DNA from: Aestuariispira ectoiniformans
GTDB lineage: Bacteria > Pseudomonadota > Alphaproteobacteria > UBA8366 > Aestuariispiraceae
Direction: 5' to 3'
Length of the DNA stretch: 64,000 nucleotides
Assembly (NCBI RefSeq): GCF_025136295.1
Contig: NZ_CP062788.1
Coordinates: 4,295,588 to 4,359,587 of the forward strand
Part shown: positions 25,259 through 34,944 of the stretch, one piece after another
How positions within the stretch are numbered: the first letter of the stretch is position 1
Layout of the letters: every line of letters begins with the position of its first letter
Notes under the pieces: generated by a model
Told to the model about the DNA's origin: nothing
Seen by the model: only the letters and a program-made list of their open reading frames with translations
Databases searched by the model: none
Position numbers and translations under genes: made by a program

Positions 25259-26104
25259 ATGGCCCACCAGGACTTGCAAGCCGTCATCGACGCGGCCTTC
25301 GACAATCGTGACCAGGTATCCACCAGCACCACCGGCGAAATCCGCGACGCCGTCAATGAAGCGCTGGATCTGTTGGACAGTGGTAAGGCCCGCGTCGCCG
25401 AGAAGGTCGGCGACGAGTGGCAGGTGAACCAGTGGCTGAAAAAGGCCGTGCTGCTTTCCTTCCGCCTGAACGACATGTCCCTGATCCCAGGCGGCCCCGG
25501 CCAGAACAGCGGCTGGTGGGACAAGGTGCCGAGCAAATTCGACGGCTGGGGCGAAAACCGCTTCCGCGACGCGGGCTTCCGCGCCGTACCTAACTGCACC
25601 GTGCGCAAATCCGCCTATATCGCGCCGGGCGTGGTGCTGATGCCCTCCTTCGTCAATCTGGGCGCCTATGTGGACAGCGGCACCATGGTCGATACCTGGG
25701 CCACCGTCGGCTCCTGCGCGCAGATCGGCAAGGACGTTCACCTGTCCGGCGGCGTCGGCATCGGCGGCGTTCTTGAGCCGCTGCAGGCAGGCCCCGTCGT
25801 GATCGAAGACAACTGCTTTATCGGCGCGCGCTCCGAAGTGGTCGAAGGCGTTCGCGTGGGCGAAGGCTCCGTCATTTCCATGGGCGTCTTCATCGGCGCC
25901 TCCACCAAGATCGTCGACCGCGCCACGGGCGAGGTCCATATGGGCTATGTCCCGCCCTATTCCGTCGTGGTTTCCGGCTCCCTGCCGGGCAAGCCGCTGC
26001 CGGACGGCACGCCGGGCCCGAGCCTCTATTGCGCGGTCATCGTCAAACGCGTGGACGAGAAGACCCGCTCCAAGACCTCCATCAACGATCTGCTGCGCGA
26101 CTAA
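25259..26104 (+). CDS. dapD: 2,3,4,5-Tetrahydropyridine-2,6-dicarboxylate N-succinyltransferase
   Basis: A protein of 281 residues from ATG 25259 ([14 protein letters not shown]); ten earlier in-frame codons lack homology. Central hexapeptide-repeat left-handed beta helix ([38 protein letters not shown]). Succinylates tetrahydrodipicolinate in the succinylase branch of lysine and diaminopimelate synthesis; dapE, the later step, lies just downstream. The 160 bp before it hold no gene. Confidence 0.97.
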   Translation: MAHQDLQAVIDAAFDNRDQVSTSTTGEIRDAVNEALDLLDSGKARVAEKVGDEWQVNQWLKKAVLLSFRLNDMSLIPGGPGQNSGWWDKVPSKFDGWGENRFRDAGFRAVPNCTVRKSAYIAPGVVLMPSFVNLGAYVDSGTMVDTWATVGSCAQIGKDVHLSGGVGIGGVLEPLQAGPVVIEDNCFIGARSEVVEGVRVGEGSVISMGVFIGASTKIVDRATGEVHMGYVPPYSVVVSGSLPGKPLPDGTPGPSLYCAVIVKRVDEKTRSKTSINDLLRD

Positions 26105-26183
26105 AGCCAACCTTCGACTTCATCGCCACCCGCATTTTCGCAAGGTGGCGATGAGTATTATATGCAAATCGTTTACCCGTTCG

Positions 26184-26323
26184 TTCCGGCGAAAGCCGGA
26201 ATCTCCCGCATGCCCTTCAGCCGTCTGTATTTGCGGCCCCAGATCCCGGCATACGCCGGGACGAACGGAGTTTTAGTCGGGGTGATGCAAAACTTCACCC
26301 GCTTATTCCGGCGCAGGCCGGAA
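26184..26323. repeat. Cluster of three intergenic palindromic repeats
   Basis: Three related short hairpins in the 389-bp dapD-dapE gap: TTCCGGC-gaaa-GCCGGAA (26184-26201), TCCCGGC-atac-GCCGGGA (26244-26261, inverted relative to the first, with shared CGTTCGT flanks) and TTCCGGC-gcag-GCCGGAA (26306-26323). This is the REP-like 'ttccggcgaaagccggaatct' element common in alphaproteobacterial genomes, probably spread by a REP-associated transposase. The rest of the gap shows no gene. Confidence 0.8.
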
Positions 26324-26493
26324 TCTCATCCGTGCCTTATCGTTGGACAAACGTCTCGGAACAGTTGCTTTTCCATTCTGTCCTGTTGTCTTTCGAAGAG
26401 GAAGACAGTAGGACAAAGGGAAGGCACCGACATGGCCGGGCCCGTCCCGGCCATTTGTCGTTCCGCTATAAGTATTTGAAGCAGGAGTACCCC

Positions 26494-27648
26494 ATGGCCA
26501 TCGATCCCATTCAGTTCACACAGGACCTTATCCGCTGCCCCAGCGTCACCCCGACGGAAGGCGGCGCATTGGACCTGTTGCAGACTGTTCTGGAAGAGCT
26601 GGGCTTCACCTGCACGCGCCTGCCCTTTTCCGAAGAAGGCACGGATGACGTGGACAACCTTTATGCCCGCCTCGGCACCGGCCTGCCGAACCTGTGCTTT
26701 GCCGGTCACACCGATGTGGTGCCGGTCGGCACGGAGGCAAGCTGGACCAGTCAGCCCTTTGGCGGGGAGATCAAGGATGGCGTGCTGCATGGCCGTGGCG
26801 CGGTCGATATGAAGGGCGCGATTGCCTGCTGGGTCGCCGCCGTTTCCCAGGTTCTGGAGAAAAGCGGCCATCCCGATGGCTCCATCAGCCTGTTGATCAC
26901 CGGTGACGAGGAAGGCCCCTCCATCAACGGCACCAAGAAGATGCTGCCCGCGCTGGCCGAACGCGGCGAGGAACTCAGCGCCTGCGTGACCGGGGAGCCC
27001 ACCAACCCCACCAGCCTGGGCGAGATGGTCAAGATCGGCCGCCGCGGCAGCCTGAACGGCTATATCAGTGTTCACGGCACCCAGGGCCATACCGGCTATC
27101 CGCATCTGGCAGACAACGCCGCGCATCGCATCGTGGACCTGCTGAAAGTGCTGACCGATTGGGAAATCGACCAGGGGTCGGAGCATTTCCAACCCTCCAC
27201 GCTCGCCATCTCCACCATCGATATCGGCAATACGGCGACCAACATCGTCCCCGGCGAGGCCAAGGCGGTTTTCAACATCCGCTTCAACGACCTGCATAGT
27301 GGCGCGTCGCTGACCGAAGACATCAAAAAACGTCTGGATGCCGCCATCGGCGACGGGCGCTATGATCTGGATATCACGATCTCCGGTGAAAGTTTCCTGA
27401 CGCCGCCGGGCCAGTTGAGCACGCTGATCGCGGACGCCTGCGAGGCCGCCACCGGCCAGCGCCCGGAATTGAGCACGACGGGTGGTACGTCGGATTCCCG
27501 CTTCATCAAAGACTATTGTCCTGTGGTAGACTTTGGTCTGGTGGGTCAGACCATGCATAAGGTGGACGAGCGCGTGCCCGTCGCCGATCTGGAAAACCTG
27601 ACCGAGATTTACCGCCGCGTGATTGAAGGATATTTCCAGGCCGCATGA
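26494..27648 (+). CDS. dapE: Succinyl-diaminopimelate desuccinylase
   Basis: A protein of 384 residues from ATG 26494 with CAGGAG upstream; the frame is open 54 codons further but through the repeats. M20 metallopeptidase: [12 protein letters not shown] (first Zn His/Asp), [14 protein letters not shown] (bridging Asp), [15 protein letters not shown] (catalytic and ligand Glu), and [13 protein letters not shown] (last His). Releases succinate from N-succinyl-LL-diaminopimelate. Its TGA overlaps the next gene's ATG. Confidence 0.96.
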   Translation: MAIDPIQFTQDLIRCPSVTPTEGGALDLLQTVLEELGFTCTRLPFSEEGTDDVDNLYARLGTGLPNLCFAGHTDVVPVGTEASWTSQPFGGEIKDGVLHGRGAVDMKGAIACWVAAVSQVLEKSGHPDGSISLLITGDEEGPSINGTKKMLPALAERGEELSACVTGEPTNPTSLGEMVKIGRRGSLNGYISVHGTQGHTGYPHLADNAAHRIVDLLKVLTDWEIDQGSEHFQPSTLAISTIDIGNTATNIVPGEAKAVFNIRFNDLHSGASLTEDIKKRLDAAIGDGRYDLDITISGESFLTPPGQLSTLIADACEAATGQRPELSTTGGTSDSRFIKDYCPVVDFGLVGQTMHKVDERVPVADLENLTEIYRRVIEGYFQAA

Positions 27649-28241
27649 GGTTCCGTCTGACCATTCCCGAAACCTATCTGCAGCTTTACGGCGCTTGGCG
27701 AACCTTCTGGTTGGACAAACGCGGCATCATGCTGTTCGGCAACACACCGGAGGCTTTGCTGCAAAGCTTCTGGTGCGGGGTTGTCCTGCTCCCGGCCTAT
27801 GTCCTGCTGCTTGCCCTGCAGCCCGGCTACAGCGCCCTGATGGACCACAACAGCACCGGCAGGCTAGTTTCCGTGGAAACCATCACCTATGTGATGGGCT
27901 GGGTTGCCTGGCCGGTCGTGGCACAGCCGATAACCGCCTTCCTGGAACGACGGGACCAGTATTTCAACTATATCTGCGCCTATAACTGGGTGTCCGCCCC
28001 GATGCTGGCGCTGTTCCTTCTGTTATCGGTGATCGAAACCCTGCTCCCGCTGCCGGAGATTGTTACAATCGGCCTCACAATCGGCGCGATTTTCTGGCGG
28101 CTTTTCCTGCATAGCTTTGTGATCCGCAACACGCTGCAGATTACGGGCATGGCGTCCATCCCGTTGATTATATTCGATTTCATTCTGGGCCAGATGATTC
28201 TGGTCTGGCGGCACGGGCTTTTGCTGACCGCCGCAATGTAA
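27645..28241 (+). CDS. Uncharacterised polytopic membrane protein
   Basis: A protein of 198 residues, translation-coupled to dapE through ATGA. About four or five hydrophobic segments ([72 protein letters not shown]). No transporter signature was recognised. Coupling with dapE suggests a cell-wall or lysine-linked role, but nothing in the sequence shows this. Confidence 0.75.
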   Translation: MRFRLTIPETYLQLYGAWRTFWLDKRGIMLFGNTPEALLQSFWCGVVLLPAYVLLLALQPGYSALMDHNSTGRLVSVETITYVMGWVAWPVVAQPITAFLERRDQYFNYICAYNWVSAPMLALFLLLSVIETLLPLPEIVTIGLTIGAIFWRLFLHSFVIRNTLQITGMASIPLIIFDFILGQMILVWRHGLLLTAAM

Positions 28242-28260
28242 CGGCGGCCCTGTCAACGGC

Positions 28261-29010
28261 CTAACCCGCGTCGGGATAGGTGACCGTGGTCAGATAGAGG
28301 CCGCAGGCCGGTGCGGTCGGCCCAGCGGCGGAACGATGCCGGGCCTCAAGCGCCTGTTTCACATCCTCTTTGGTCCAGCGCCCGTCGCCTACCTGACGAA
28401 GGGTGCCGACAAAGTTGCGCACCTGATGATGCAGGAAAGAGCGCGCCGCCACATGGACATGGATCTCATCGCCGACCCGTTCGATATCCAGACGATCCAG
28501 CGTTTTGACCGGTGATTCCGCCTGACATTCCTTGGCGCGGAAACTGGTGAAATCATGATTGCCGATCAGGACCTGGGCGGCATCATGCATGGCCTCCGCA
28601 TCCAGCCGCTTGTTCACATGCCAGACCTTGCCCCGGTCCAGCGTCGGCGGCGGGCGGCGATCCAGAATACGATAGAGATAGGCCCGGCCGGTCGCGGAAA
28701 AGCGGGCGTGGAAATCCTCGCTCACTTCTTCCGCCTCCAGAACCGCGATCGCATGGGGTTTCAGATGATAATTGACGGCCTCGCGGATCTTTCGCGCTTC
28801 CATCGGCTTTTCCAGATCGAGATGGGCAACCTGGCCCAGGGCGTGGACGCCGGAATCCGTGCGTCCGGCCCCCTGGACCAGAACCTGTTCGCCGGAAAAT
28901 CCCTCTACGGCTTCTTCCAAAGCCTGCTGTACGGATGGCCCATTGGCCTGGCGCTGCCAACCAACGAACTTGCCGCCATCATATTCGATCAGGATTTTCC
29001 AACGCGTCAT
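28261..29010 (-). CDS. truA: tRNA pseudouridine(38-40) synthase
   Basis: A protein of 249 residues. TruA fold: [20 protein letters not shown] at the start, catalytic Asp in [17 protein letters not shown] near residue 52, RAYLYRI, and [13 protein letters not shown] near 190. It isomerises uridines 38-40 of the tRNA anticodon arm. Last gene of the minus-strand group starting with metA. Confidence 0.97.
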   Translation of the reverse strand: MTRWKILIEYDGGKFVGWQRQANGPSVQQALEEAVEGFSGEQVLVQGAGRTDSGVHALGQVAHLDLEKPMEARKIREAVNYHLKPHAIAVLEAEEVSEDFHARFSATGRAYLYRILDRRPPPTLDRGKVWHVNKRLDAEAMHDAAQVLIGNHDFTSFRAKECQAESPVKTLDRLDIERVGDEIHVHVAARSFLHHQVRNFVGTLRQVGDGRWTKEDVKQALEARHRSAAGPTAPACGLYLTTVTYPDAG

Positions 29011-29027
29011 TACTTACTGCCGATTGC

Positions 29028-29528
29028 TTACTGTTTCTTATTGCCGTCGTGCTTCATTTTCATGGAGCTGTCGGCACCATAGCCGACCGATTCCACTTTC
29101 ACCGATACCGTCGTATCGCCGGATTTCTCAAAATGCAAAGTCAGATCGAAGTTTTCACCTTCGACAAAGGGCTTTTTCAGGCCCATGAACATCACATGAT
29201 AGCTACCGGGCTTCAATTCGGCCATGCCTTCGGCAGGCACGGGCACAAACGGAACCTGGCCCATTTTCATGACGCCGTTGGCATCCATTTTATGGGTGTG
29301 CAGCTCAACCCTTTTGGCAACATCGGAACTGGCCGAAACCAGCTTGTCGTCGGCTTTTCCCATATTGTGGATGGTCATGAAAGCACCCCCGGCCTTGGCC
29401 TGGGCCGTGGCGCTGGCGCGCGCCCAAGGGTGATCGATCTTGAGATCGCCAAGCTTGTATTCATGGGCCAGGGCAGCGGAAGACATCATAGCGGCAGCCA
29501 CAACGGCTGCGGAAATCAGGCGTTTCAT
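29028..29528 (-). CDS. PCu(A)C family periplasmic copper chaperone
   Basis: A protein of 166 residues from ATG 29528 (GGAG upstream). Signal peptide residues 1-21 ending at SSAALA. Copper motif: VELHTHKM followed by VMKMG, then SYHVMFMGL, the usual His/Met set of PCu(A)C (DUF461) proteins that hand Cu(I) to cytochrome oxidase CuA. The C-terminus adds a Met/Lys/His tail (SSMKMKHDG) that may bind more metal. 77 bp after the DUF2946-like gene. Confidence 0.9.
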   Translation of the reverse strand: MKRLISAAVVAAAMMSSAALAHEYKLGDLKIDHPWARASATAQAKAGGAFMTIHNMGKADDKLVSASSDVAKRVELHTHKMDANGVMKMGQVPFVPVPAEGMAELKPGSYHVMFMGLKKPFVEGENFDLTLHFEKSGDTTVSVKVESVGYGADSSMKMKHDGNKKQ

Positions 29529-29605
29529 TGATAACTCCATTCTCAACGCAAATTTTTGGATAAAGGACCAAACAAATTGTCAGCCGGTAAGAGGGATGGG
29601 GTCCC

Positions 29606-29980
29606 TCAGGCGACAGGGGGTCCTCGGTTGAGAACGCGATAGACCGCGACTTTTGCCGGCGACTGATCTGGAGGAAGAGGAATGGATCCTTCAACCGGCC
29701 ACTGCGTCGGACCTACCGGTACGATCTCGTCGGGAATGACAAAAGTGACATGACAGGCAGCCTTACAGAAAAAGCAAAGCTCGTCTGCACCTGCGGGGCT
29801 GTCTGCCGATGGGGACTTGTTTTGCTGCTGCTGGGTGAACCAGCCGCAGGTAAAAAACGCGCTGTTGACATCCTGGCTTGCAGCGGCAAAGCCGCTGGCC
29901 ACAGGCATCAGAATAGCGAGGTAAACGCCAAACAGGGCGAAGCCATATGCCAGATGGTATATGCGTCCTGCCCGTTTCAT
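29606..29980 (-). CDS. DUF2946-like membrane-anchored Cys-rich protein
   Basis: A protein of 124 residues from Met 29980. Membrane or signal segment at about 10-33 (LAYGFALFGVYLAILMPVAS), a periplasmic region with AFFTCGWF and LCFFCKAACH, and a Pro-rich tail. The clustered Cys/His and position before a copper chaperone fit a copper-handling DUF2946-type protein. The Shine-Dalgarno GGGAG is distant, so the start is tentative. Confidence 0.6.
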   Translation of the reverse strand: MKRAGRIYHLAYGFALFGVYLAILMPVASGFAAASQDVNSAFFTCGWFTQQQQNKSPSADSPAGADELCFFCKAACHVTFVIPDEIVPVGPTQWPVEGSIPLPPDQSPAKVAVYRVLNRGPPVA

Positions 29981-29990
29981 GTGTTTTGCG

Positions 29991-30911
29991 CTACTCCCGG
30001 CCGATGTCGTCCATGTTGAACGGCGTATTCTGGTAAACGTCGTTGATCCAATTCGCAATTAGCAGATGTGCGTGTGCCCGCCAAGTATTAAGAGGCACCT
30101 GCGACGGATCGTCCTGCGGGAAGTAGTATTTCGGAGGATTGATCTCCAGTCCTTGACTTACGTCACGATCATATTCGTCTTTCAGCGTCGTCGCGTCATA
30201 TTCAAGATGATTGAACATATAGACCTGACGCCTGCCGCGATCGCGGACAATACAGACCCCGGCCTCGTCCGATTCCGCCAGAATCTCCAGGCCCGGCACC
30301 TTTACGATATCCTCCTTCGTGGTTTCTGTATGTCGGGAAACCGGCACCGGGAAGCTATCTGCAAAGCCACGCAGCAGAATGGAATGCTTTTTAACGATAT
30401 GATGCGGGAACAGGCCAAAAATCTTGTCATCAAGCTGGTGTTTCGGCACCTGGTAAAAATGGTACAGAGCCGCCTGCGCGCCCCAGCAGATATTCAATGT
30501 GTTGAAGACATTGCTTTGGGTCCAATCGAAAATATTCGATATTTCCTCCCAATAGGCGACGTCCTCGAACGGCAAAGTCTCCACCGGCGCCCCCGTGACG
30601 ATCAGACCGTCAAATTTCTGATCCTTGATCTCTTCCCAGGGTTTGTAGAAGTCCAGCATATGCTGCTTGGACACGTTGGTCGGCGTATAGCTGCCGGTCG
30701 TCACCAGCGTCAGTTCCACCTGTAGCGGGGTCGCCCCGATCAACCGGGAAAAATGTATCTCGGTTTTTTCTTTCAAGGGCATCAGGTTAAGCAGTGCGAT
30801 ACGCAACGGTCGGATATCCTGACGCGCTGCCTCGGACTCCCGCATCACGACGAGACCTTCCCCCTCCAGGAATTTTCGCGCAGGCAACGTATCGGGAATC
30901 TTGATCGGCAT
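29991..30911 (-). CDS. metA: Homoserine O-acetyltransferase of the MetA type
   Basis: A protein of 306 residues. MetA fold with catalytic Cys142 in NICWGAQAALYHFY and His-Glu in FNHLEYDATTL. Residue 111 is Glu (GAPVETLPF); in characterised MetA proteins Glu111 selects acetyl-CoA, whereas E. coli has Gly and uses succinyl-CoA. So this enzyme most likely makes O-acetylhomoserine for methionine synthesis despite its MetA family name. First gene of a minus-strand group with DUF2946-like, PCu(A)C and truA genes. Confidence 0.92.
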   Translation of the reverse strand: MPIKIPDTLPARKFLEGEGLVVMRESEAARQDIRPLRIALLNLMPLKEKTEIHFSRLIGATPLQVELTLVTTGSYTPTNVSKQHMLDFYKPWEEIKDQKFDGLIVTGAPVETLPFEDVAYWEEISNIFDWTQSNVFNTLNICWGAQAALYHFYQVPKHQLDDKIFGLFPHHIVKKHSILLRGFADSFPVPVSRHTETTKEDIVKVPGLEILAESDEAGVCIVRDRGRRQVYMFNHLEYDATTLKDEYDRDVSQGLEINPPKYYFPQDDPSQVPLNTWRAHAHLLIANWINDVYQNTPFNMDDIGRE

Positions 30912-30940
30912 TGCTCAGATACTCCTCACCCCACTGTCGG

Positions 30941-30975
30941 TTCCGGTATCAGATCACCCATCCGATTTACCGGAA
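30941..30975 (-). promoter_or_regulatory. 8-bp inverted repeat in the metA leader
   Basis: TTCCGGTA (30941-30948) and TACCGGAA (30968-30975) can form a hairpin about 30 bp before metA. The enclosed GGGTGATCTGA recalls part of the SAM-II riboswitch, but the conserved core of that class is absent, so only an unspecific control element is claimed. Confidence 0.35.
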
Positions 30976-31043
30976 CATTCGTACAGTATAAAGAACAATG
31001 TCTCTATATCGGGGCCACAGGAGTTTCTGTCAAGAAAAGCGTG

Positions 31044-31079
31044 CAAAAAGAAACGGCATCCGCGGAAGGCAGATGCCGT
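31044..31079 (-). terminator. Intrinsic terminator after cysH
   Basis: On the minus strand ACGGCATC (31079-31072) pairs with GATGCCGT (31060-31053), followed by TTCTTTTT. It lies 28 bp past the cysH stop. Confidence 0.85.
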
Positions 31080-31106
31080 ATAGTCCACCCGCATAGGAGG
31101 TTTCGA

Positions 31107-31856
31107 CTAGCTGTAGACTGCCCATTTGGCTTTGTGAATGCCGCATTCGGTCTTGCCATTGCCCATCCAACGGCCAGAGCGCACATCCGCACCCTCAACC
31201 GGCTTGGCGGTGCATGTGGCGCAACCGATCGACAGATAACCCTGATCAAACAGGGGGTGCCGGGGCAGGGCGAAATTCAGGTAATAGTCTTCGATCTGCT
31301 CTGCCGTCCAATCGGCAAGCGGATTGATTTTCACGCGGCCTTCGTCGCTCTCGAAAACGGGAAGCTGCTTACGCGTACCGCCATGGAACCTTTTGCGGCC
31401 AGTAATCCAGGCATCGAAACCTTCAAGTGCCAAATCCAACGGGCGAACCTTGCGGATATCACAGCATTTGTCCGGGTCTGACTCCCAAAGCGTTCCACTG
31501 GGGTCCTCCTGTTGCAAATGCAAATCCTTGGGGGTCAGGACCCGCACATCGCGAAGACGAAGGCGATCCACCAGCAGGTCACGATAGGCCAGCGTCTCGG
31601 GGAAATGCTTGCCGGTATCGAGGAACAGAACCGGCGTCGCGGGATCGACGCGCGCAATCAGATCGAGCAGCACTGCCGCCTCTGCACCGAAGGAGGACAC
31701 AATGCCTATACGACCCGGATACACTTCCAGCAAAACCTTGTGCAACAGTTCCTGCGTCGACAGCCCGGAGAGCTTATCCTCCAGGAATGCCGCATCCGTG
31801 GATGCCTGTTCCAAAGAAATATTCTGCTCGACTTTCAAGGCCTGAGTCATGGGCAT
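31107..31856 (-). CDS. cysH: Adenylyl-sulfate (APS/PAPS) reductase
   Basis: A protein of 249 residues. PAPS-reductase fold with VSSFGAEAAVLLDLI and LDTGKHFPET. Cluster motif: DKCCDIRKV plus GCATCTAKP about 80 residues later, the four Cys of the [4Fe-4S] APS-type reductases, and a C-terminal ECGIH catalytic Cys. It therefore probably reduces APS directly to sulfite in assimilation. No other cys genes are adjacent. Confidence 0.93.
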   Translation of the reverse strand: MPMTQALKVEQNISLEQASTDAAFLEDKLSGLSTQELLHKVLLEVYPGRIGIVSSFGAEAAVLLDLIARVDPATPVLFLDTGKHFPETLAYRDLLVDRLRLRDVRVLTPKDLHLQQEDPSGTLWESDPDKCCDIRKVRPLDLALEGFDAWITGRKRFHGGTRKQLPVFESDEGRVKINPLADWTAEQIEDYYLNFALPRHPLFDQGYLSIGCATCTAKPVEGADVRSGRWMGNGKTECGIHKAKWAVYS

Positions 31857-32062
31857 ATCCCACCTTTCATCCTAATCCTTATTATTTACTAGAATGACAT
31901 GTGGTATGGCGTCAATATATTTACAACAACAATAATGTATTTTATATAATACACATCTTTATACTGTTATTAAGACCTTCCCTTTGCCCCTTAAAAAGCA
32001 TAGAATAAGAGTGTTCGGTACGGGTGGAACTGCCCGGCGGGCAATCGTATTGAGACTTTGAG

Positions 32063-33046
32063 ATGTACGTTTCGAACGGAAGCGCAATAACGGCATTGGC
32101 GGCCCCACGCGCGGTGAGCGGGCCGATGCAGACGGCTGCGCAAATCAAAGCCGGTCCAGCCACTTCAACGGCAACACTGAACACCCACACCACCAGGAAA
32201 CAGCCGCTATTAAGTTCAACTGCATTCGCAACCCTGCAGGAAACCTCCCCCGCGCGCCTGTCGACCAAACGGCTGGAGGCACCATCCGCAGACGGCAAGA
32301 AAGACGGCGGGGCCAATACAGACAGCACATCATCGACCGACAGCCCCAAAGACGATGAAAAAAAGAAAACGGAAGAAGAGCAGGGCCAGGACAAGCAGAA
32401 AAAAGAACTGACCCCGGAGCAGCAACTCCTTGTTGAACAGCTCCAACAACGCGACGCACAGGTCCGGCGGCATGAACAGGCGCATGCCTCCGTCGGTGGA
32501 CAATATGCCGGGTCGCCCAATTATGAATACACAGTTGGTCCTGACGGACGCCGCTATGCGACCGGCGGCGAGGTTCAGATTGACGCCGGTAAAATCTCAG
32601 GCGACCCGGAGGCCACCATCAGAAAGCTGCAGGTCGTCCGCCAATCCGCGCTGGCGCCCGCCGACCCCTCTCCCCAGGATCAGCGGGTCGCGGCCACCGC
32701 CAGCCAGGGTGTGAATGAAGCACGCGCAGATCTCAGGGAACTTAAGGCTCAGGAAGACCGCGACGAAGCCGAGGAACAGGCTGCAAAAAAGGCTGATGAG
32801 AAAGCAACCAGCACAAAAGACGAAACGCCCGCGGCAAACAAGGATACCGCCACCGCCGACAATGAGGGACAGGCAGGGGGACAAAACACCGGCGAGACCG
32901 GAAACAGCGTCCAGTTCAACCGGGATGGCGTCTCTTCCGCACAGGCCGCCAACGCCTTCGAACAGGCAATCCAGCTTACCCCGCCAACGACAAACGGCGC
33001 GGAGGTCGTTCAAGACACCTTCCGCGCCGTTCAGGTCACCGCATAG
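32063..33046 (+). CDS. SprA-family putative metalloprotease
   Basis: A protein of 327 residues. Low-complexity Ala/Thr/Ser and Lys/Glu-rich flanks surround a conserved core (residues about 133-175): RRHEQAHASVGGQYAGSP, then EYTVGPDGRRYATGGEVQID, the hallmark of PF12118 (SprA-related). HEQAH fits the zinc-protease HExxH pattern. No signal peptide is evident. The 206-bp AT-rich gap before it has no gene; the Shine-Dalgarno is weak. Substrate unknown. Confidence 0.85.
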   Translation: MYVSNGSAITALAAPRAVSGPMQTAAQIKAGPATSTATLNTHTTRKQPLLSSTAFATLQETSPARLSTKRLEAPSADGKKDGGANTDSTSSTDSPKDDEKKKTEEEQGQDKQKKELTPEQQLLVEQLQQRDAQVRRHEQAHASVGGQYAGSPNYEYTVGPDGRRYATGGEVQIDAGKISGDPEATIRKLQVVRQSALAPADPSPQDQRVAATASQGVNEARADLRELKAQEDRDEAEEQAAKKADEKATSTKDETPAANKDTATADNEGQAGGQNTGETGNSVQFNRDGVSSAQAANAFEQAIQLTPPTTNGAEVVQDTFRAVQVTA

Positions 33047-33063
33047 ATTTCGGAATATCCGTC

Positions 33064-33825
33064 TTACTTCGGTTGCATCCGCAACGCGCTGTCCAAACGG
33101 ACGACCTCGCCATTCATGATCGCATTATCGACCATATGCAGAACAAGCTTGGCATATTCTTCCGGTTTGCCGAAACGCGACGGGAAGGGCAAGGTCGATG
33201 CCAGGCTGTCCTGAACCTCCTGCGGCATTCCGAGAAGCATCGGGGTTCCGAAGAGGCCCGGCGCAATGGCATTCACCCGGATACCGGATTTGGCAAATTC
33301 GCGTGCCGCCGGCAATGTCAGGGCGACGACCCCGCCTTTCGACGCAGCATAGGCCGCCTGACCGATCTGGCCTTCAAAGGCGGCAACCGATGCCGTGGAG
33401 ACGATCACACCGCGTTCACCATCCGCATTGGGGTCGCGCTTTTGCATCTGGGCCGCCGCAAGGCGCATGATGTTGAAGGTGCCGACCAGATTTACCTGAA
33501 TGACTTTGTTGAAATCTTCCAGGGCCTGAGGACCTTCTCTGCCAACGATGCGTTTTGCAGGCGCGATGCCCGCACAATTGACCGCAATACCACAGGGGCC
33601 GAGCTGTGCTTCGACGTCCGCCATTGCCTGTTCCGCGCTGACCGCATCCGACACATCGCATTGCAGGGCAATCCCGCCGATCTCATCGGCAACGGCCTTG
33701 GCTTTGTCCAACCCCATATCCAGGATCGCCACCTTGGCCCCGGCAGACGCCAACGCGCGCGCCGTTCCTTCTCCTAGGCCGGACGCTCCACCAGAAACAA
33801 CGGCAACAACATCTTTCACATCCAT
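33064..33825 (-). CDS. Short-chain 3-hydroxyacyl-CoA dehydrogenase (type II-like SDR)
   Basis: A protein of 253 residues. Classical [16 protein letters not shown] loop, NCAGIAP, catalytic Ser in [10 protein letters not shown] and Tyr-Lys in YAASKGG. The GEG variation and [14 protein letters not shown] end resemble the HSD17B10/type II 3-hydroxyacyl-CoA dehydrogenases of fatty-acid or branched-chain oxidation. An acetoacetyl-CoA synthetase gene lies 1.1 kb away. Confidence 0.87.
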   Translation of the reverse strand: MDVKDVVAVVSGGASGLGEGTARALASAGAKVAILDMGLDKAKAVADEIGGIALQCDVSDAVSAEQAMADVEAQLGPCGIAVNCAGIAPAKRIVGREGPQALEDFNKVIQVNLVGTFNIMRLAAAQMQKRDPNADGERGVIVSTASVAAFEGQIGQAAYAASKGGVVALTLPAAREFAKSGIRVNAIAPGLFGTPMLLGMPQEVQDSLASTLPFPSRFGKPEEYAKLVLHMVDNAIMNGEVVRLDSALRMQPK

Positions 33826-33922
33826 CTCGGGCTCCTCCCAAATCTCATGTTTGGCCGTTTATAACAAAGCAAAGCGTCACCGCCAAGATTTTCCATACGC
33901 ATGCGTATGGACCTCCATACGA

Positions 33923-34846
33923 TCACGTATGCGCAGCCCGTTTTGCCAGCACGCGTTCCCGATGGGCAATGTATAGGGCACTACCGATGATGACTGCCGC
34001 GCCAATCCAGGTGAAGGTATCCGGGACCTCTCCAAAAGCAAAATAGGCAATCAGCGCGACGAAGGGCAGACGCAAATAGTCGAATGGCATGACCATGGAT
34101 GCATCCGCGGCGGCAAAACTGCGCGTCACACTGGTCTGGCTGATTGCGGCAATCCCCCCGATTGCACAGCCAATCCCCCACATCTCCAATGTCATCGGTT
34201 TCCACACCCAAAGCGCCAGCGGCAGCGTCAATAAGGTCATCCCCAGATTGGTATAAATCATGATCCGGAGAACAGGCTCGCTACGCGTCAGCGATTTGGC
34301 GATCAACGCCGCCGCCGTCATGGAAACCGCAGCCGCGACCGCTGACAATGTGCCGATGCCGACCTCGGTCGCGCCGGGCCGAATAACGATCAGGACTCCC
34401 AGAAAGCCAATCGTCACAGCAACCCAGCGACGCAGCCGGACGACCTCCCCCAAAAGCAGTGCCCCACCCACCGTGATGAGAATCGGCGCACTGAATGTAA
34501 TCGTGGTCGCCTGGGCCATCGGGATTTGGGCAATCGCAAAGACGAAAAAAAGCATCCCGCCGGTGGACCCCGCGCTTCTGGAAAAATGACGGAACGGAAG
34601 GTCCGTTTTCAAAACCGACAGACCTTCCCTGCTCAGGGCCCTTAGCAAAAAGGGAGACAGGACCAATAGCGCAACAACGCTACGTAAAAAGCCGATTTGA
34701 AACGGATGCATCCCCATATCCGCCGCCGCACGGACAAGCCCGTTCATAACAGCAAATAAGGCCGCCGCCAGAACCATCCAGGCGGCACCGGCCATCGGGA
34801 AAGTCGACCGCGGCAGCGAAAAAATCCGTTCTTCGTTTATATGCAC
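33923..34846 (-). CDS. EamA/DMT-family transporter
   Basis: About 308 residues with ten hydrophobic segments in two EamA repeats (AAWMVLAAALFAVMNGLV; WIGAAVIIGSALYIAH near the end) and the GEVVRLRRWVAVTIGFLGVL junction typical of RhaT/EamA drug/metabolite exporters. Start uncertain: GTG 34846 has AAGGG at eight bases; ATG 34795 would give the usual short N-terminus. Substrate unknown. Confidence 0.85.
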   Translation of the reverse strand: MHINEERIFSLPRSTFPMAGAAWMVLAAALFAVMNGLVRAAADMGMHPFQIGFLRSVVALLVLSPFLLRALSREGLSVLKTDLPFRHFSRSAGSTGGMLFFVFAIAQIPMAQATTITFSAPILITVGGALLLGEVVRLRRWVAVTIGFLGVLIVIRPGATEVGIGTLSAVAAAVSMTAAALIAKSLTRSEPVLRIMIYTNLGMTLLTLPLALWVWKPMTLEMWGIGCAIGGIAAISQTSVTRSFAAADASMVMPFDYLRLPFVALIAYFAFGEVPDTFTWIGAAVIIGSALYIAHRERVLAKRAAHT

Positions 34847-34944
34847 TGCAGCAAACCCTTGAGAAATCGTTGTGAACAGTGCTATCCCAAGAGACAACAA
34901 GCTGCAAACAGCAAGCGACGCAGTCAATTACGCAGGGAGCGCCC

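Noticed and set aside
30912-31043. SAM-II riboswitch before metA
   Set aside because: GGGTGATCTGA recalls one strand of SAM-II, but the conserved downstream core and pseudoknot partner are not found.
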